A stretch of DNA of 64,000 bases from Flavobacterium sp. KACC 22763 (GTDB lineage: Bacteria; Bacteroidota; Bacteroidia; Flavobacteriales; Flavobacteriaceae). The stretch covers positions 2,914,001 to 2,978,000 of the forward strand of contig NZ_CP117879.1 in NCBI RefSeq assembly GCF_028736155.1. Direction: 5' to 3'. How positions within the stretch are numbered: the first letter of the stretch is position 1; each line of letters starts with the position of its first letter. Shown one piece after another: positions 16,074 to 25,341 of the stretch. The notes below the pieces were generated by a model. The model worked only from the letters and a program-made list of their open reading frames with translations, had not been told where the DNA came from and searched no databases. The position numbers and the translations under genes are program-made.

Positions 16074-17555
16074 TTATTTTGCTGAAAATTCAATTGGACT
16101 GCTTTCCGTCTGAGTCTGACTCAAAGCGGTGAGCGCATAAACGTAGTTTTCCAAATCGACGTTTGGCACTTCTAGTTTTAGAGCTGTTGTCACATAATAA
16201 ATATTCTGAGGATTTGAGAAATCGGTTATTCTTCCTTTTGGGAATTTGTAGATTACATATTTTTTGTCATTAATGGCGGCTTTCCAAGTTAAAACTGCAT
16301 TATTGCCTTTTTTGGCAATTACAGCATTTGTTGGCGGTTCTGGTTTTAATCTTGTAATTCTGTTGGCTTCGGGAGTTAAAGCAATATATTTATATTCTTT
16401 TTCAATAAGAGGTTTTCTCAGCGTATCTCCTTTTTTTAGAAAATTTGAAGCAGTAAAATGCATTGAACCATCAATTTGAGGCATTTTACGAATCATTTCG
16501 ATTTGTTTTACAATCTGGTCTGGACTTCTCCATTCTGGTTCTTTGGCGGTAGTTGAAATTTTATAATCGCCATGACCCACGTAAACATTTGCTCCATATT
16601 TATGTTCTGCCCACCATTTTGCCAGAACTTCAAAATTGGCGCGATCAAAACCAATGTGCCAATAGAGTTGAGGCGTTACATAATCGATCCAGTTTTCTTT
16701 CTGCCATTTTAAAATATCAGCATATAAATCATCATAATTGGTTGCTCCTGCTCTGGTATTAGAACCTTGCGAATCTTTGGCAATATTTCTCCATACTCCA
16801 AAAGGCGAAATTCCGAATTCGACTTCAGGTTTATTAGCAATAATTGTATCTCTAATTTGTTTGATGATTAAATCGACGTTGTCTCTTCTCCAATCGTCTT
16901 TATCTTTAAACTGACGCGGTCCTTTAGCGAAAGCTTTATCATCTGGAAACTCTTGCCCTTCAATTTTATACGGATAAAAATAATCATCCATATGCACGGC
17001 CTGAATATCGTATTTACGAACAATCTCGCCTACAACAGAAGCAACAAAATTTCTAGTTTCTTGCATACCTGGATTAAAATATCTCGTTTTTCCATACGTC
17101 AGGAAAAGGTCTGGTCTTTTAAAATATAAATGATTTTTCGAAAGCACATCTCTTACTGTATCTTTCTGAACACGATATGGATTAAGCCACACATGTACGT
17201 TCATTCCACGTTTTCCTGCTTCATCGATCATCATCTGCAATGGATCAAAACCCGGAGCAACGCCTTGAGTTCCGGTTATCCAATGCGATGCTGGTTCCTT
17301 TGTTGATTTATAATACGCATCGGCAGTTGGGCGGATTTGAAAAATTACCGTATTAAGATTGTTAGATCGTAAATTATCCAAAATGGCAATCATTTCGTTC
17401 TTCATTTCTTTATCTGATAATCCCGGTTTTGACGGCCAGTCGATATTTTCTACTGTAGAAATCCAAGCAGCGCGCATTTCTCTTTTTGGAGATTGCTGAC
17501 TGAAAATTTTGGTCTGAATCAGCAGTATTAGGATTAGTAATTTTAGACTTTTCAT
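16074..17555 (-). CDS. Exported glycosyl hydrolase-like GHL10 protein (YngK-like)
   Basis: 493 residues with signal peptide (residues 1-20). The N-terminus REMRAAWISTVENIDWPSK and the segments FQIRPTADAYY, VHVWLNPYR and AVHMDDYFYPYK identify the GHL10 family (pfam02638, a TIM barrel); the DD pair in MDDYFYP is a likely acidic catalytic site. After residue about 400 there is a fibronectin III-like tail. Family members such as B. subtilis YngK lie near peptidoglycan-use genes, and related enzymes act on murein-like or GlcNAc polymers. First gene of the three-gene operon ending in the serine hydrolase. Precise substrate not predictable. Confidence 0.85.
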   Translation of the reverse strand: MKSLKLLILILLIQTKIFSQQSPKREMRAAWISTVENIDWPSKPGLSDKEMKNEMIAILDNLRSNNLNTVIFQIRPTADAYYKSTKEPASHWITGTQGVAPGFDPLQMMIDEAGKRGMNVHVWLNPYRVQKDTVRDVLSKNHLYFKRPDLFLTYGKTRYFNPGMQETRNFVASVVGEIVRKYDIQAVHMDDYFYPYKIEGQEFPDDKAFAKGPRQFKDKDDWRRDNVDLIIKQIRDTIIANKPEVEFGISPFGVWRNIAKDSQGSNTRAGATNYDDLYADILKWQKENWIDYVTPQLYWHIGFDRANFEVLAKWWAEHKYGANVYVGHGDYKISTTAKEPEWRSPDQIVKQIEMIRKMPQIDGSMHFTASNFLKKGDTLRKPLIEKEYKYIALTPEANRITRLKPEPPTNAVIAKKGNNAVLTWKAAINDKKYVIYKFPKGRITDFSNPQNIYYVTTALKLEVPNVDLENYVYALTALSQTQTESSPIEFSAK

Positions 17556-17591
17556 AAGGTTGTATTTTGGGTTAGCTAATTGTTGTTGAAT

Positions 17592-17795
17592 AATTTAACC
17601 GCAATCCCGATAGCTATCGGGAGCTAAGAATTACGCAAGGTTCGCAAAGTTTTGTTTTAAGTTGTGTCCTTTTTTTATCTCGCAAAGTCGCAGAGTCGCA
17701 AAGTTTTTTTCATTTTAAAATTATCGCCAAAGCGCTTTTGTTCGCCTTTACAAAAAACTCTGTCCCTTTGAGCCTTTGAATCTTTGAACCTTAAT
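17592..17795. repeat. CGCAAAG-rich dispersed intergenic repeat with inserted palindrome
   Basis: Starts TTAACCGCAA, contains several CGCAAAG words and ends with a CCTTTGAATCTTTGAACC-type stretch. The perfect 18-bp palindrome TCCCGATAGCTATCGGGA (17605-17622) interrupts the CCGCAA start. A related unit without the palindrome at that place lies at 19708-19850. Confidence 0.7.
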
Positions 17796-17802
17796 TATAA
17801 AA

Positions 17803-19638
17803 TTATTCTAACAGAAATATCCCTCCTTCAATAAGTGATGCCCAAACTTGTCCTTTGTCATCAAGCGTAAAGCCATTTATACTTGAACTTCCCAAATTGA
17901 TTTGTTTTATGATTTCAAATTTTGTGGCATCAACAATTACAACTTCACCTTTTCGGCTTCCTAAATATATTTTATTGTTTTTTTCTAATATGGCTGCCGG
18001 ATTGTGTTCATATCCCCATTTTAAATCCAAAACTTTGCTTTGGCTTACAACATTTTCTTCAGTCAATTCAATAGTATCATTAAGCGGCACCCTTACCAGT
18101 TCTCCTTCCATTGTTTTGCCATAAAACCATTTTCCGTCTTGGCTTTTCCCCATCGATTCTCTAATTTTCCATTTTTGAGTTCTTAAAAGCGTTTTCCCCG
18201 TTTCAATATCTAAAATGGTCAAGAAACGTTGAGGCGTAACAAAATAAAGTCTATTTTTTGATGCAACCATATTGACATTTCCAGCAGAATACAAAATTTG
18301 TTTATCGTTGCCATTATTCCATTTCCAGATTAGTTTTCCTGTATTTTTATCCAAACAATACACATACGAATCCCAAACTCCAAAAATTATTTTATCGTTT
18401 TGTATTAATGGAGTTCCCTGCGAATAAGAAGCTGGTAAATTACTCTGCCAAATAACTTTACCTGTCACAGCATCTGCACAAATAAATGCTGTAGAACTGG
18501 CTGTATACACTTTATTGTTTTCTGCAATTGGCGAACCTACCAAAACACCACCAACAGGAATAGTCCATTTCTGTTTTCCTGATTGAGTGTCAAATCCTAA
18601 TAGATTTCCTTCTATTGTACCTATAACCAAATTATTATTTACAATTATTGGAGAAAAATAAATCGAATTTCCTGTTTCCGTTTTCCAATTTACATTTTTA
18701 TTTTTCTGATTAACCGATTTTATTTCGCCAATTGAGTTAGTGAAATAAAGATTCTTTTTATCGAATGCAGGAAGCGAGTAAATAGAAGCAATATCTTTTA
18801 TAAAAGGAGTTTGGAATGCAACAGTATCTTTCGGAATTTCAATTTTGGAAGGTTTTGATGGTACCGAAAATTTAAAAACTCCTGGTTTATCAATTTCTTT
18901 TTGATAGATACTGATACTGTCTTTGCTAATAATTACTTGATTATAACTTTTTGTTTTTCCGTCAAGCGAAGTTATCGAAGTTCCCATTATACCACTCAAA
19001 CCTGAGAAATTATACTTTCTTAAAGTATGTCCGTGACCGCAAAAAGTGGCAACAGTTGGATATTTTTCTAAAACGGAAAGCACTTCTTTATAGTTGCTCA
19101 CGCTGTTATCTAACGGATAATGAGCAAAATTCAGTACTTTTTTATTATTATTTTTAAGGTTTTCTTTTAAAGTTTTATCCAGCCAAAGTACATCTTCGTG
19201 TTTTACAAAACCATCTCCCATTTTCATGTAAGGTCCACACGGAAAGCCTATAAAGACATAATCACCTTTTGAAAAAACAAATCGATCCTCGCCAAATATT
19301 TTTTTGTACGTCAAACCAGCACTTTCACTCCAGTTCGTTTCATGATTTCCAGAAATTACATAATATGGAATCTTCAATTGAGAAAGTATCGAATGTACCT
19401 GTTTCAATTCATCATCAGCACCGCGATTGGTTAAATCTCCAGTTACAATTGCAAACTCAAAATCTGAATTATTGATTTCTTTTACAATATTCTGCAATAA
19501 AAAGTCATTGTCATTTCCTACCGAAACGTGCAAATCAGTTAGCTGTACAAATTTGATATTTTCTGATTTTCCTGCATTTTGAGAGAACCCAGAAACTATT
19601 ACAAAAAGCAATAATATTCTTAAAAATAGATTTTTCAT
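17803..19638 (-). CDS. Exported metallophosphoesterase with PQQ-like beta-propeller
   Basis: The start at 19638 gives the signal peptide MKNLFLRILLLFVIVSGFSQ; 611 residues. The N-terminal half is a calcineurin-like phosphoesterase: QLTDLHVS (D35, H37), VTGDLTNRG (D68), SGNHETNW (N98, H99), FAHYPLDNS and CGHGHTLR provide the metal ligands. The C-terminal half (from about 280) has repeated LYFTNSIG, VNWKTETGN, GKQKWTIPVGG, GKVIWQSNLP, GKLIWKWNNG blades typical of PQQ/BamB-type propellers. The combination suggests a periplasmic phosphodiesterase with a binding platform. It is separated from the GH operon by a repeat, so it may be transcribed alone. Substrate unknown; no link to MurNAc chemistry can be shown. 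Confidence 0.85.
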   Translation of the reverse strand: MKNLFLRILLLFVIVSGFSQNAGKSENIKFVQLTDLHVSVGNDNDFLLQNIVKEINNSDFEFAIVTGDLTNRGADDELKQVHSILSQLKIPYYVISGNHETNWSESAGLTYKKIFGEDRFVFSKGDYVFIGFPCGPYMKMGDGFVKHEDVLWLDKTLKENLKNNNKKVLNFAHYPLDNSVSNYKEVLSVLEKYPTVATFCGHGHTLRKYNFSGLSGIMGTSITSLDGKTKSYNQVIISKDSISIYQKEIDKPGVFKFSVPSKPSKIEIPKDTVAFQTPFIKDIASIYSLPAFDKKNLYFTNSIGEIKSVNQKNKNVNWKTETGNSIYFSPIIVNNNLVIGTIEGNLLGFDTQSGKQKWTIPVGGVLVGSPIAENNKVYTASSTAFICADAVTGKVIWQSNLPASYSQGTPLIQNDKIIFGVWDSYVYCLDKNTGKLIWKWNNGNDKQILYSAGNVNMVASKNRLYFVTPQRFLTILDIETGKTLLRTQKWKIRESMGKSQDGKWFYGKTMEGELVRVPLNDTIELTEENVVSQSKVLDLKWGYEHNPAAILEKNNKIYLGSRKGEVVIVDATKFEIIKQINLGSSSINGFTLDDKGQVWASLIEGGIFLLE

Positions 19639-19699
19639 TGGTGTTTTTTTCTTTATTAAACAATAATTTATTTTAAACAATTCCTATTATGGAATTTGT

Positions 19700-20172
19700 T
19701 TTATTACTTAACCGCAAAGAGCGCGAGGATTTACGCAATGTCCGCAAAGTTTTGTTTTTTAATCTCGCAAAGGCGCGAAGACGCAAAGTCTTTCTTTTTT
19801 AAATATTTTTTTCTTTGCGCCTCTATGACTTTGCAAGCAATTTCATTTACAAAAAAATTTAAATCCTTTTATCCCGATAGCTATCGGGAGTGGCTATTTT
19901 TTCTCTCGCAGATTTAGCAGGTGCAGCAGATTTATTCGCGAAAATTTGTGCCATTCGTGGCGAAAAAATCTTTTTAATCCTTTAATCTGTGGCTACTATT
20001 TTCTCTCGCAGATTTAACAGATGAAGCAGATTTTATTCGCGAAAATTTGTGCAATTGCTTCGCCTATTCGCTATCGCTCGGGTCGTGGCAAAAAAATCTT
20101 TTTTATCCTTTATCCCGATAGCTATCGGGAGTGGTGAAAAAAATACCTAACAGGTTTTGAAAACCTGTTAGG
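19700..20172. repeat. Composite repeat region: CGCAAAG unit, duplicated CGCAGATTTA unit, palindromes
   Basis: This 593-bp gap holds no gene. In order: a CCGCAAAG unit (19708-19850), the palindrome TCCCGATAGCTATCGGGA (19872-19889), two tandem copies of a CTCTCGCAGATTTA...GCGAAAATTTGTGC unit (19911-19965 and 20009-20095), a second identical palindrome (20113-20130), and a CCTAACAGG hairpin (20146-20172). The second tandem unit carries an extra about 28-bp piece (GCTTCGCCTATTCGCTATCG...) inside the CAATTCGTGGC word. Confidence 0.8.
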
Positions 20173-20231
20173 ATAACCAACCAAAATTTATGTCTTGCCA
20201 TAAATCAACAAAATGGCAATACATTTAACGT

Positions 20232-21059
20232 TTACTGCATTTTTTCAGCATCATTAAAATAATTGTAGAAAAACAGCAGTTGATATTTTAAGGAATTCTC
20301 CCAGTATTTTAAATTATGTTCGCCTGGACGTTCTATATAATCGTGATTTATCTTTAGGTCTAACATTTTTGCATGAAGTTCTCTGTTTACTTTCATAAAG
20401 AAATCATCAACCCCACAGTCAATAATCAGTTTTAATTTATTGTCTTTTACCAAGTCTAACATATTGGTAACCGTATTCTGATTCCAGTTTTCTGGGAATT
20501 CTGTAATTGGGCCTAATCGTTTTTTGATATCCCAATTTTCAGGAAACGGACGAAAATCTACTCCTCCGCTCATGCTTCCTGCCGCACCAAATACATCTTG
20601 ATGTCTGAATGAGAGATACAAAGCTCCATGTCCGCCCATGCTCAAACCTGAAATGGCTCTTGCTTTACGGTCTGCAATTGTTCTGTATTGTTTGTCAATA
20701 AACGGAACCAATTCTTTTACCACATAAGTTTCATATTTAAAACTTGGATCTATAGGACTATCAAAATACCAGCTTGAATAATTCCCATCAACACCAACCA
20801 CTATAAAACCGTATTGATCCACTTGTTTTCCTAATTCTTTAAAATCTTTTGCCCAAGATCTATAATTTCCGCTGTAGCCATGAAGCAGGTAAACAACTGG
20901 AAATGCTTTCTTGCTTTTTTTATAATGGTCAGGAACTACCACGCAAGTTTTAATATTCTTCTGCATCGAAGAACTAAAAACCTGCAAAGTGTCAACCTTC
21001 GCCGCTTTGGCTGTAAAAATGAAAAGCAGCAGTAAGATCGAATAAATTATTTTTTTCAT
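20232..21059 (-). CDS. Exported alpha/beta hydrolase, esterase D family
   Basis: 275 residues with signal peptide (about 1-19). Alpha/beta-hydrolase fold with the nucleophile elbow GLSMGGHG (S140), oxyanion region VVYLLHGYSGNYRSW, acid in IIDCGVDDFF (about 220) and His in RPGEHNLKYW (about 252). Similar to the esterases often attached to xylanases or encoded in polysaccharide-use loci (Esterase/Fes family). It may remove ester groups such as acetyl from sugar substrates; deacetylation of O-acetylated murein is possible but only an inference from the neighbourhood. It follows the dehydrogenase gene by 37 bp in the same direction, so they may share a transcript. Confidence 0.82.
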   Translation of the reverse strand: MKKIIYSILLLLFIFTAKAAKVDTLQVFSSSMQKNIKTCVVVPDHYKKSKKAFPVVYLLHGYSGNYRSWAKDFKELGKQVDQYGFIVVGVDGNYSSWYFDSPIDPSFKYETYVVKELVPFIDKQYRTIADRKARAISGLSMGGHGALYLSFRHQDVFGAAGSMSGGVDFRPFPENWDIKKRLGPITEFPENWNQNTVTNMLDLVKDNKLKLIIDCGVDDFFMKVNRELHAKMLDLKINHDYIERPGEHNLKYWENSLKYQLLFFYNYFNDAEKMQ

Positions 21060-21096
21060 AATTGATGTTTTTGAAGAGCACGAGTAAAACTCAAAA

Positions 21097-24012
21097 TTAT
21101 TTCAGACAATCTTTTAAAATAGTCACGGGATGCAAGGCCTTTCTGCTGGTTCCGTCAAAAATCTGATGACGACAACTGGTTCCTGCAGCTGCAATTTCAG
21201 TTGATTGCTCTGTTGCCCTGATTTTCGGAAACAAAGTATCTTCTCCCATTTTCATACTGATTTCGTAATGTTCTTTTTCATAGCCAAATGAACCCGCCAT
21301 TCCGCAGCAGCCAGAATTATAAATCGTAACTGTATTGTTTTTAGGAACATTCAACATCGCAAACGAAGCTTCAACTGAACTCAATGATTTTTGATGACAA
21401 TGCCCATGGATTTTGATGTTTTTCTCTTTTTCAGAAAATTGATCTGCATGAATTTTTCCGTTTCCAATTTCTCTTTTGAAAAACTCTTCGACTGTAAAAG
21501 TATTTTTGGCTAATTTTTCAGCACTTTCCTTATCTGCAGCCAATCGGATATATTCGTCTCTAAAAGTCAATATGGCTGATGGTTCGATTCCGATTAAAGG
21601 CGTGTTTTCAGAAATTATATTTTTAAAAGTATTGACATTTTTGTTCGCGATTTCCTGCGCTTCTTCCAAAAAGCCTTTTGAAATAAAAGCTCTTCCGCTT
21701 TCTTCATGATCGATTACAATTACTCTGTAACCTAATTCTGTTAAGAGTTCGTACGCATCGATTCCGACCGAAACATCATAATAATTGGTAAATTCATCAC
21801 AGAAGAGATAAACGCTGCCGTTTTCAAAAGAACTGCCTATATTCTGTTTTCTATTCTTTTCATACCATTTTCTAAATGTCTTTGGAGCCAGTAACGGCAC
21901 TTGTCTTTCAGGAGCAATTCCCATGCGTTTTTTAACGAATGAAAGATTAGAAGCCCAATTGGTAATAGATGGCGCAATACTTCCCAATTCATTCAATTTT
22001 GAATTGAAAGCAAAAATTTTATTTCGGAAAGAAAAACCGTTTGCTTTTTGATATTGATATAAAAATTCAGCTTTTAAAGTTGCTACGTCAACATTACTAG
22101 GACATTCGCTCGCGCAGGCTTTACAGCTTACACATAATTCAAAAACCTTATATAATTCTTCGTGATCGAATTTATTTTCTTTTTCAGAATTCGTCAGATA
22201 TTCTCTTAAAGCATTCGCACGTGCTCGCGTAGTATCTTTTTCGTTTCTTGTCGCACGATAACTTGGACAAAGAGTTCCGCCTGCTGATGGCATTTTTCGG
22301 CAATCGCCCGAACCGTTGCATTTTTCTGCGGCACGCAAAACTCCCAAACTATCCGAGAAATCCTGAATCGTTTTTATTTCAGGTTCAATTCTTCCCGCTT
22401 CAAAACGAAGATTTTCATCCATTTTTGAAGCATTTACGATTTTTCCAACATTCAAAATCGTGTTCGGATCAAACGCTTTTTTTACTCGTTTTAGCAACTC
22501 GTAATTTTTATCGCCAATCATAAACGGCAGAAATTCTCCGCGTAGAATTCCGTCGCCATGTTCACCGCTTAACGAACCTCTATATTTTTTTACCAAATGC
22601 GCTACTTCAGTAGATAAATTTCTAAACTGATGCAATCCTTCTTTTGTCTTCAAATTTATCTTCGGACGCAAATGCAGCTCGCCCGCTCCGGCGTGCGCGT
22701 AGTAAATGGCACTTTGTCCGTGTCTTTCCATCATCGCTGCAAAATCGGCAATATAGTTTGGAAGATCGCTCAATTCAACCGCTGTATCTTCAATAGAATC
22801 AGCTGCTTTATCGTCTCCCACAATGCTTCCTAAAAGTCCAAGACCTGCTTTTCTCACCTCGTTTACTTTGTCAATATCGGCACCGTAAATCTTTGGCAAA
22901 GCATATCCGAAACCATTATTTTCAAGATCTTTAATTAATGCATCAGCTTGCAATTCGGCATCTTCCATACTAATATGCGATCCAACTTCAAGCATAATAA
23001 CTGCTTTTGGTTCGCCCACAATAAAAAATCGGTTTTTAGCCTGTTCCCTATTGGTTTTCGTACAATCTAATATTGTATCATCCATCATTTCGCAAGTGTA
23101 CAAATGATGCTTCATTGCAGTGACAACAGCTTCCAAACTTTCCTGAATCGTATGAAAATGCGCTACCACCATAATATTGTTTACTGGCGGCAAATCATCT
23201 ACTTTCAAAGTGATTTCTGTCGTAAATGCCAAAGTTCCTTCACTTCCGCAAAGGAGTTTTCCTAAATTGATGGTATCTTCAGTTCCCGAAAAAAGTTTAG
23301 ATTTTAGCAGGACATCAATCGCGTAACCTGTATTTCGTCTGTGAATTTCTGGTTTTGGAAACTCTTTTAAGATTTCTTCCTGATTTTCTTTGTTCGAAAG
23401 TTCTTCGTAAATCGTTTTGTAGATTTTATTTTCTAAAGAATCTCCTTTTGTTTTCTCAATAAACTCTTCAGAAGTTAAATCTTTGAATACAGCTGTAGTT
23501 CCGTCACTTAAAACGGCTTTTATTTCTACAATTTTATCTCGGGTAACACCGTAGCGAATCGAAGTTGTCCCAGACGAATTATTTCCAACCATTCCCCCAA
23601 TCATACATCTATTGGTAGTTGATGTCGTTGGTGCAAAAAATAATCCGTGTGGCTTTAGATATAAATTCAGTTCATCGCGAATTACTCCAGGCTGAACCGT
23701 TATGGTTTTCTTTTTAGGATCAAAAGAAACAATTTTATTAAAATGTTTAGAAACATCGACAATGATTCCGCTTCCAACGGTTTGTCCGGCTAATGATGTT
23801 CCTGCCGTTCTTGGCGTTATAGAAATTTTATTTTTTGAAGCAAATTGGATAATATTTACAATATCATTTTCTGATTTTGGAATAGCCACGGCAAGCGGCA
23901 TAATTCTATAAGCAGAGGCATCTGTGGCGTATATTTTTTTATGAAGGTCATCATAAAAAAGGTTTCCTTCTAAGGAGTTTTCTAATTCTTGTAATTGGAG
24001 AGAATCGGACAT
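21097..24012 (-). CDS. FAD/Fe-S 2-hydroxyacid dehydrogenase, candidate D-lactate dehydrogenase
   Basis: 971 residues, cytoplasmic. The N-terminal FAD_binding_4 domain contains PRTAGTSLAGQTVG (67-80) and is followed by an FAD-oxidase C domain to about 530. A Fe-S module then shows CNGSGDCRKM and the ferredoxin motif CVSCKACASECPS, and the C-terminal CCG-type region contains GHCHQKSL and NSGCCGMAGSFGYE. This layout is shared by D-lactate and D-2-hydroxyglutarate dehydrogenases (Dld-II/YdiJ types) that pass electrons to the respiratory chain. MurQ, encoded in the same window, releases D-lactate, and both this gene and susC carry the same DeoR-type operator motif, so D-lactate is the favoured substrate. 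Sequence alone cannot fix the substrate. Confidence 0.85.
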   Translation of the reverse strand: MSDSLQLQELENSLEGNLFYDDLHKKIYATDASAYRIMPLAVAIPKSENDIVNIIQFASKNKISITPRTAGTSLAGQTVGSGIIVDVSKHFNKIVSFDPKKKTITVQPGVIRDELNLYLKPHGLFFAPTTSTTNRCMIGGMVGNNSSGTTSIRYGVTRDKIVEIKAVLSDGTTAVFKDLTSEEFIEKTKGDSLENKIYKTIYEELSNKENQEEILKEFPKPEIHRRNTGYAIDVLLKSKLFSGTEDTINLGKLLCGSEGTLAFTTEITLKVDDLPPVNNIMVVAHFHTIQESLEAVVTAMKHHLYTCEMMDDTILDCTKTNREQAKNRFFIVGEPKAVIMLEVGSHISMEDAELQADALIKDLENNGFGYALPKIYGADIDKVNEVRKAGLGLLGSIVGDDKAADSIEDTAVELSDLPNYIADFAAMMERHGQSAIYYAHAGAGELHLRPKINLKTKEGLHQFRNLSTEVAHLVKKYRGSLSGEHGDGILRGEFLPFMIGDKNYELLKRVKKAFDPNTILNVGKIVNASKMDENLRFEAGRIEPEIKTIQDFSDSLGVLRAAEKCNGSGDCRKMPSAGGTLCPSYRATRNEKDTTRARANALREYLTNSEKENKFDHEELYKVFELCVSCKACASECPSNVDVATLKAEFLYQYQKANGFSFRNKIFAFNSKLNELGSIAPSITNWASNLSFVKKRMGIAPERQVPLLAPKTFRKWYEKNRKQNIGSSFENGSVYLFCDEFTNYYDVSVGIDAYELLTELGYRVIVIDHEESGRAFISKGFLEEAQEIANKNVNTFKNIISENTPLIGIEPSAILTFRDEYIRLAADKESAEKLAKNTFTVEEFFKREIGNGKIHADQFSEKEKNIKIHGHCHQKSLSSVEASFAMLNVPKNNTVTIYNSGCCGMAGSFGYEKEHYEISMKMGEDTLFPKIRATEQSTEIAAAGTSCRHQIFDGTSRKALHPVTILKDCLK

Positions 24013-24235
24013 TTAATTTGGTTCTGTTGCTTTTGGTTCTTTAATACATGTTTTATTTCTGCACTTCGCTAAAAAGCGGTTTGGCAAAAACAATACATTC
24101 TAAATTTTATTAGAATTCAATATTTATTAAAGTTCCTCGTGAAAGCTTCGTACTTCTTCAAATGCGTTTCAGAAATGGCAAACAGACAAAGGGATGATTT
24201 TCATAAATATATCTTACTAATAAAATTAGTTTTAA

Positions 24236-24262
24236 CAAATATAGATACAAAAAGCATACAAA
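24236..24262 (-). promoter_or_regulatory. Candidate promoter of the D-lactate dehydrogenase gene
   Basis: Minus-strand TATATTTG (24236-24243) with TTTG (24259-24262) 15 bp upstream fits the Bacteroidota -7/-33 pattern with a slightly short spacer. The TTGCGTT operator sites lie directly upstream. The transcript would have a leader of about 215 nt before the start at 24012; apart from a short open stretch (see rejected list) I see nothing there. Confidence 0.5.
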
Positions 24263-24268
24263 TACATT

Positions 24269-24320
24269 ATTTTGCGTTTTTTAACATAATAAAATTCAAA
24301 TAACGCAACAAAACGCAAAA
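24269..24320. promoter_or_regulatory. DeoR operator candidate in front of the dehydrogenase gene
   Basis: TTTTGCGTTTTTT (24269-24281) faces AACGCAACAAAACGCAAAA (24302-24320). On the minus strand the latter reads TTGCGTTTTGTTGCGTT, a direct repeat of TTGCGTT with 10-bp period. The same period and word occur at 25228-25244. DeoR-family proteins bind such repeats. Confidence 0.65.
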
Positions 24321-24342
24321 ATCACATTGTATAAGTTTAAAG

Positions 24343-25092
24343 TTATAAGATAAAGACTCCAGATTTTCTATATTCATCTAGTTTTTCATCTTCTGGATCT
24401 AATTCTGTTACAATCGTATCCAGTTGCGTAAGATCGCATACCCCATGAGGCATCTTAGTATTCAATTTATCTGAAGAAAACATCGAAACTACTCTATCAG
24501 AAGCTTCTATCATTGCTTTTTTGACAATTGAAATTTCGTAACCTACTTCTGTAAGTCCTTGTTTTATATTTATGCTGCTGGCACCAATGAAACAAATATC
24601 GGCTTTAATTTTAGAAACCACCTGAATCACATCCATACCAATAGTAACCATTGCGTTTTTTTGCATTTTTCCACCAATAAAAATCAAATCAATATTGGGA
24701 TGCTGAGATAATTGCATAGCTATTGGTAAACTGTACGTATATATAGTAGCTTTTAAATCTGCCGGAATTAATTTTGCAAAAACGAGATTGGTACTTCCTC
24801 CACTCATTATAATAACCTGATCGTCATGAAGTAGAGATAACGCTTTTGTAACTATTTTCTTTTTCTGCTCTTCGGCAGTTATTGCAATATCAAAGACATT
24901 TGCAGACTTTTCTTTAACCTGAACCGCGCCGCCGTATACTTTCTCTAACAGCTTTTTGCTGTCCAATTCATTCAAATCTCTTCTTATAGTATCTTCTGAC
25001 AAATCGAGAGCCAAAGCTAAATCTGTTGTAACAACTTTTTGGTCCTCAATAAGTTTAGTCATTATATATTTCTGTCTTTCAGCCTTCAGCAT
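24343..25092 (-). CDS. DeoR/GlpR-family transcriptional regulator
   Basis: 250 residues from the Met at 25092 (MLKAERQKYIMTKL), the usual family start; an in-frame Met at 25116 is an alternative. The N-terminal winged helix contains VVTTDLALALDLSEDTIRRD, the DeoR recognition signature. The C-terminal DeoRC sensor domain (about 75-235) carries MSGGSTNLVFAKL and FIGASSINIKQGLTE, where sugar phosphates bind in relatives. The effector could be a MurNAc- or GlcNAc-phosphate, an inference from neighbours. It lies divergently from susC, and matching TTGCGTT direct repeats occur in the susC-side gap and upstream of the dehydrogenase, so it probably controls both sides and itself. Confidence 0.9.
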   Translation of the reverse strand: MLKAERQKYIMTKLIEDQKVVTTDLALALDLSEDTIRRDLNELDSKKLLEKVYGGAVQVKEKSANVFDIAITAEEQKKKIVTKALSLLHDDQVIIMSGGSTNLVFAKLIPADLKATIYTYSLPIAMQLSQHPNIDLIFIGGKMQKNAMVTIGMDVIQVVSKIKADICFIGASSINIKQGLTEVGYEISIVKKAMIEASDRVVSMFSSDKLNTKMPHGVCDLTQLDTIVTELDPEDEKLDEYRKSGVFIL

Positions 25093-25227
25093 TTTTTTAT
25101 AAAAGTTAAAATTCATCACAAATATATCAAATATTTCATTCCATCTCAGAAAAGACCCAAAAAACTGCAAAATCATGCAACAGTAAGATTTTCAAAACAA
25201 ATTCAATTCTTATTTTTTATTAAAATT

Positions 25228-25246
25228 TGCGTTATTTTGCGTTTTT
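25228..25246. promoter_or_regulatory. DeoR operator candidate between deoR and susC
   Basis: TTGCGTTATTTTGCGTTTT is a TTGCGTT-N3-TTGCGTT direct repeat, the same word and spacing as at 24302-24320. It lies about 95 bp before the susC start and about 135 bp before the regulator start. Confidence 0.65.
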
Positions 25247-25301
25247 TAAATTATTTTTTGAAAAAAAACAGTAAATAATGCATTTATATGCAATAATTAA
25301 A

Positions 25302-25309
25302 TATATTTG
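25302..25309 (+). promoter_or_regulatory. Candidate -7 box of the susC promoter
   Basis: TATATTTG matches TAnnTTTG and lies 32 bp before the susC ATG. No good -33 TTTG is seen at the usual distance. Confidence 0.45.
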
Positions 25310-25341
25310 CTCAACAACAACCATAAAAAACCAGATTAATC

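Noticed and set aside
24117..24204. Short open stretch on the minus strand coding SETHLKKYEAFTRNFNKY-type residues upstream of the dehydrogenase
   Set aside because: It looks protein-like but has no ATG start in frame and is bounded by stops; it could be a remnant, but the evidence is too thin to call.
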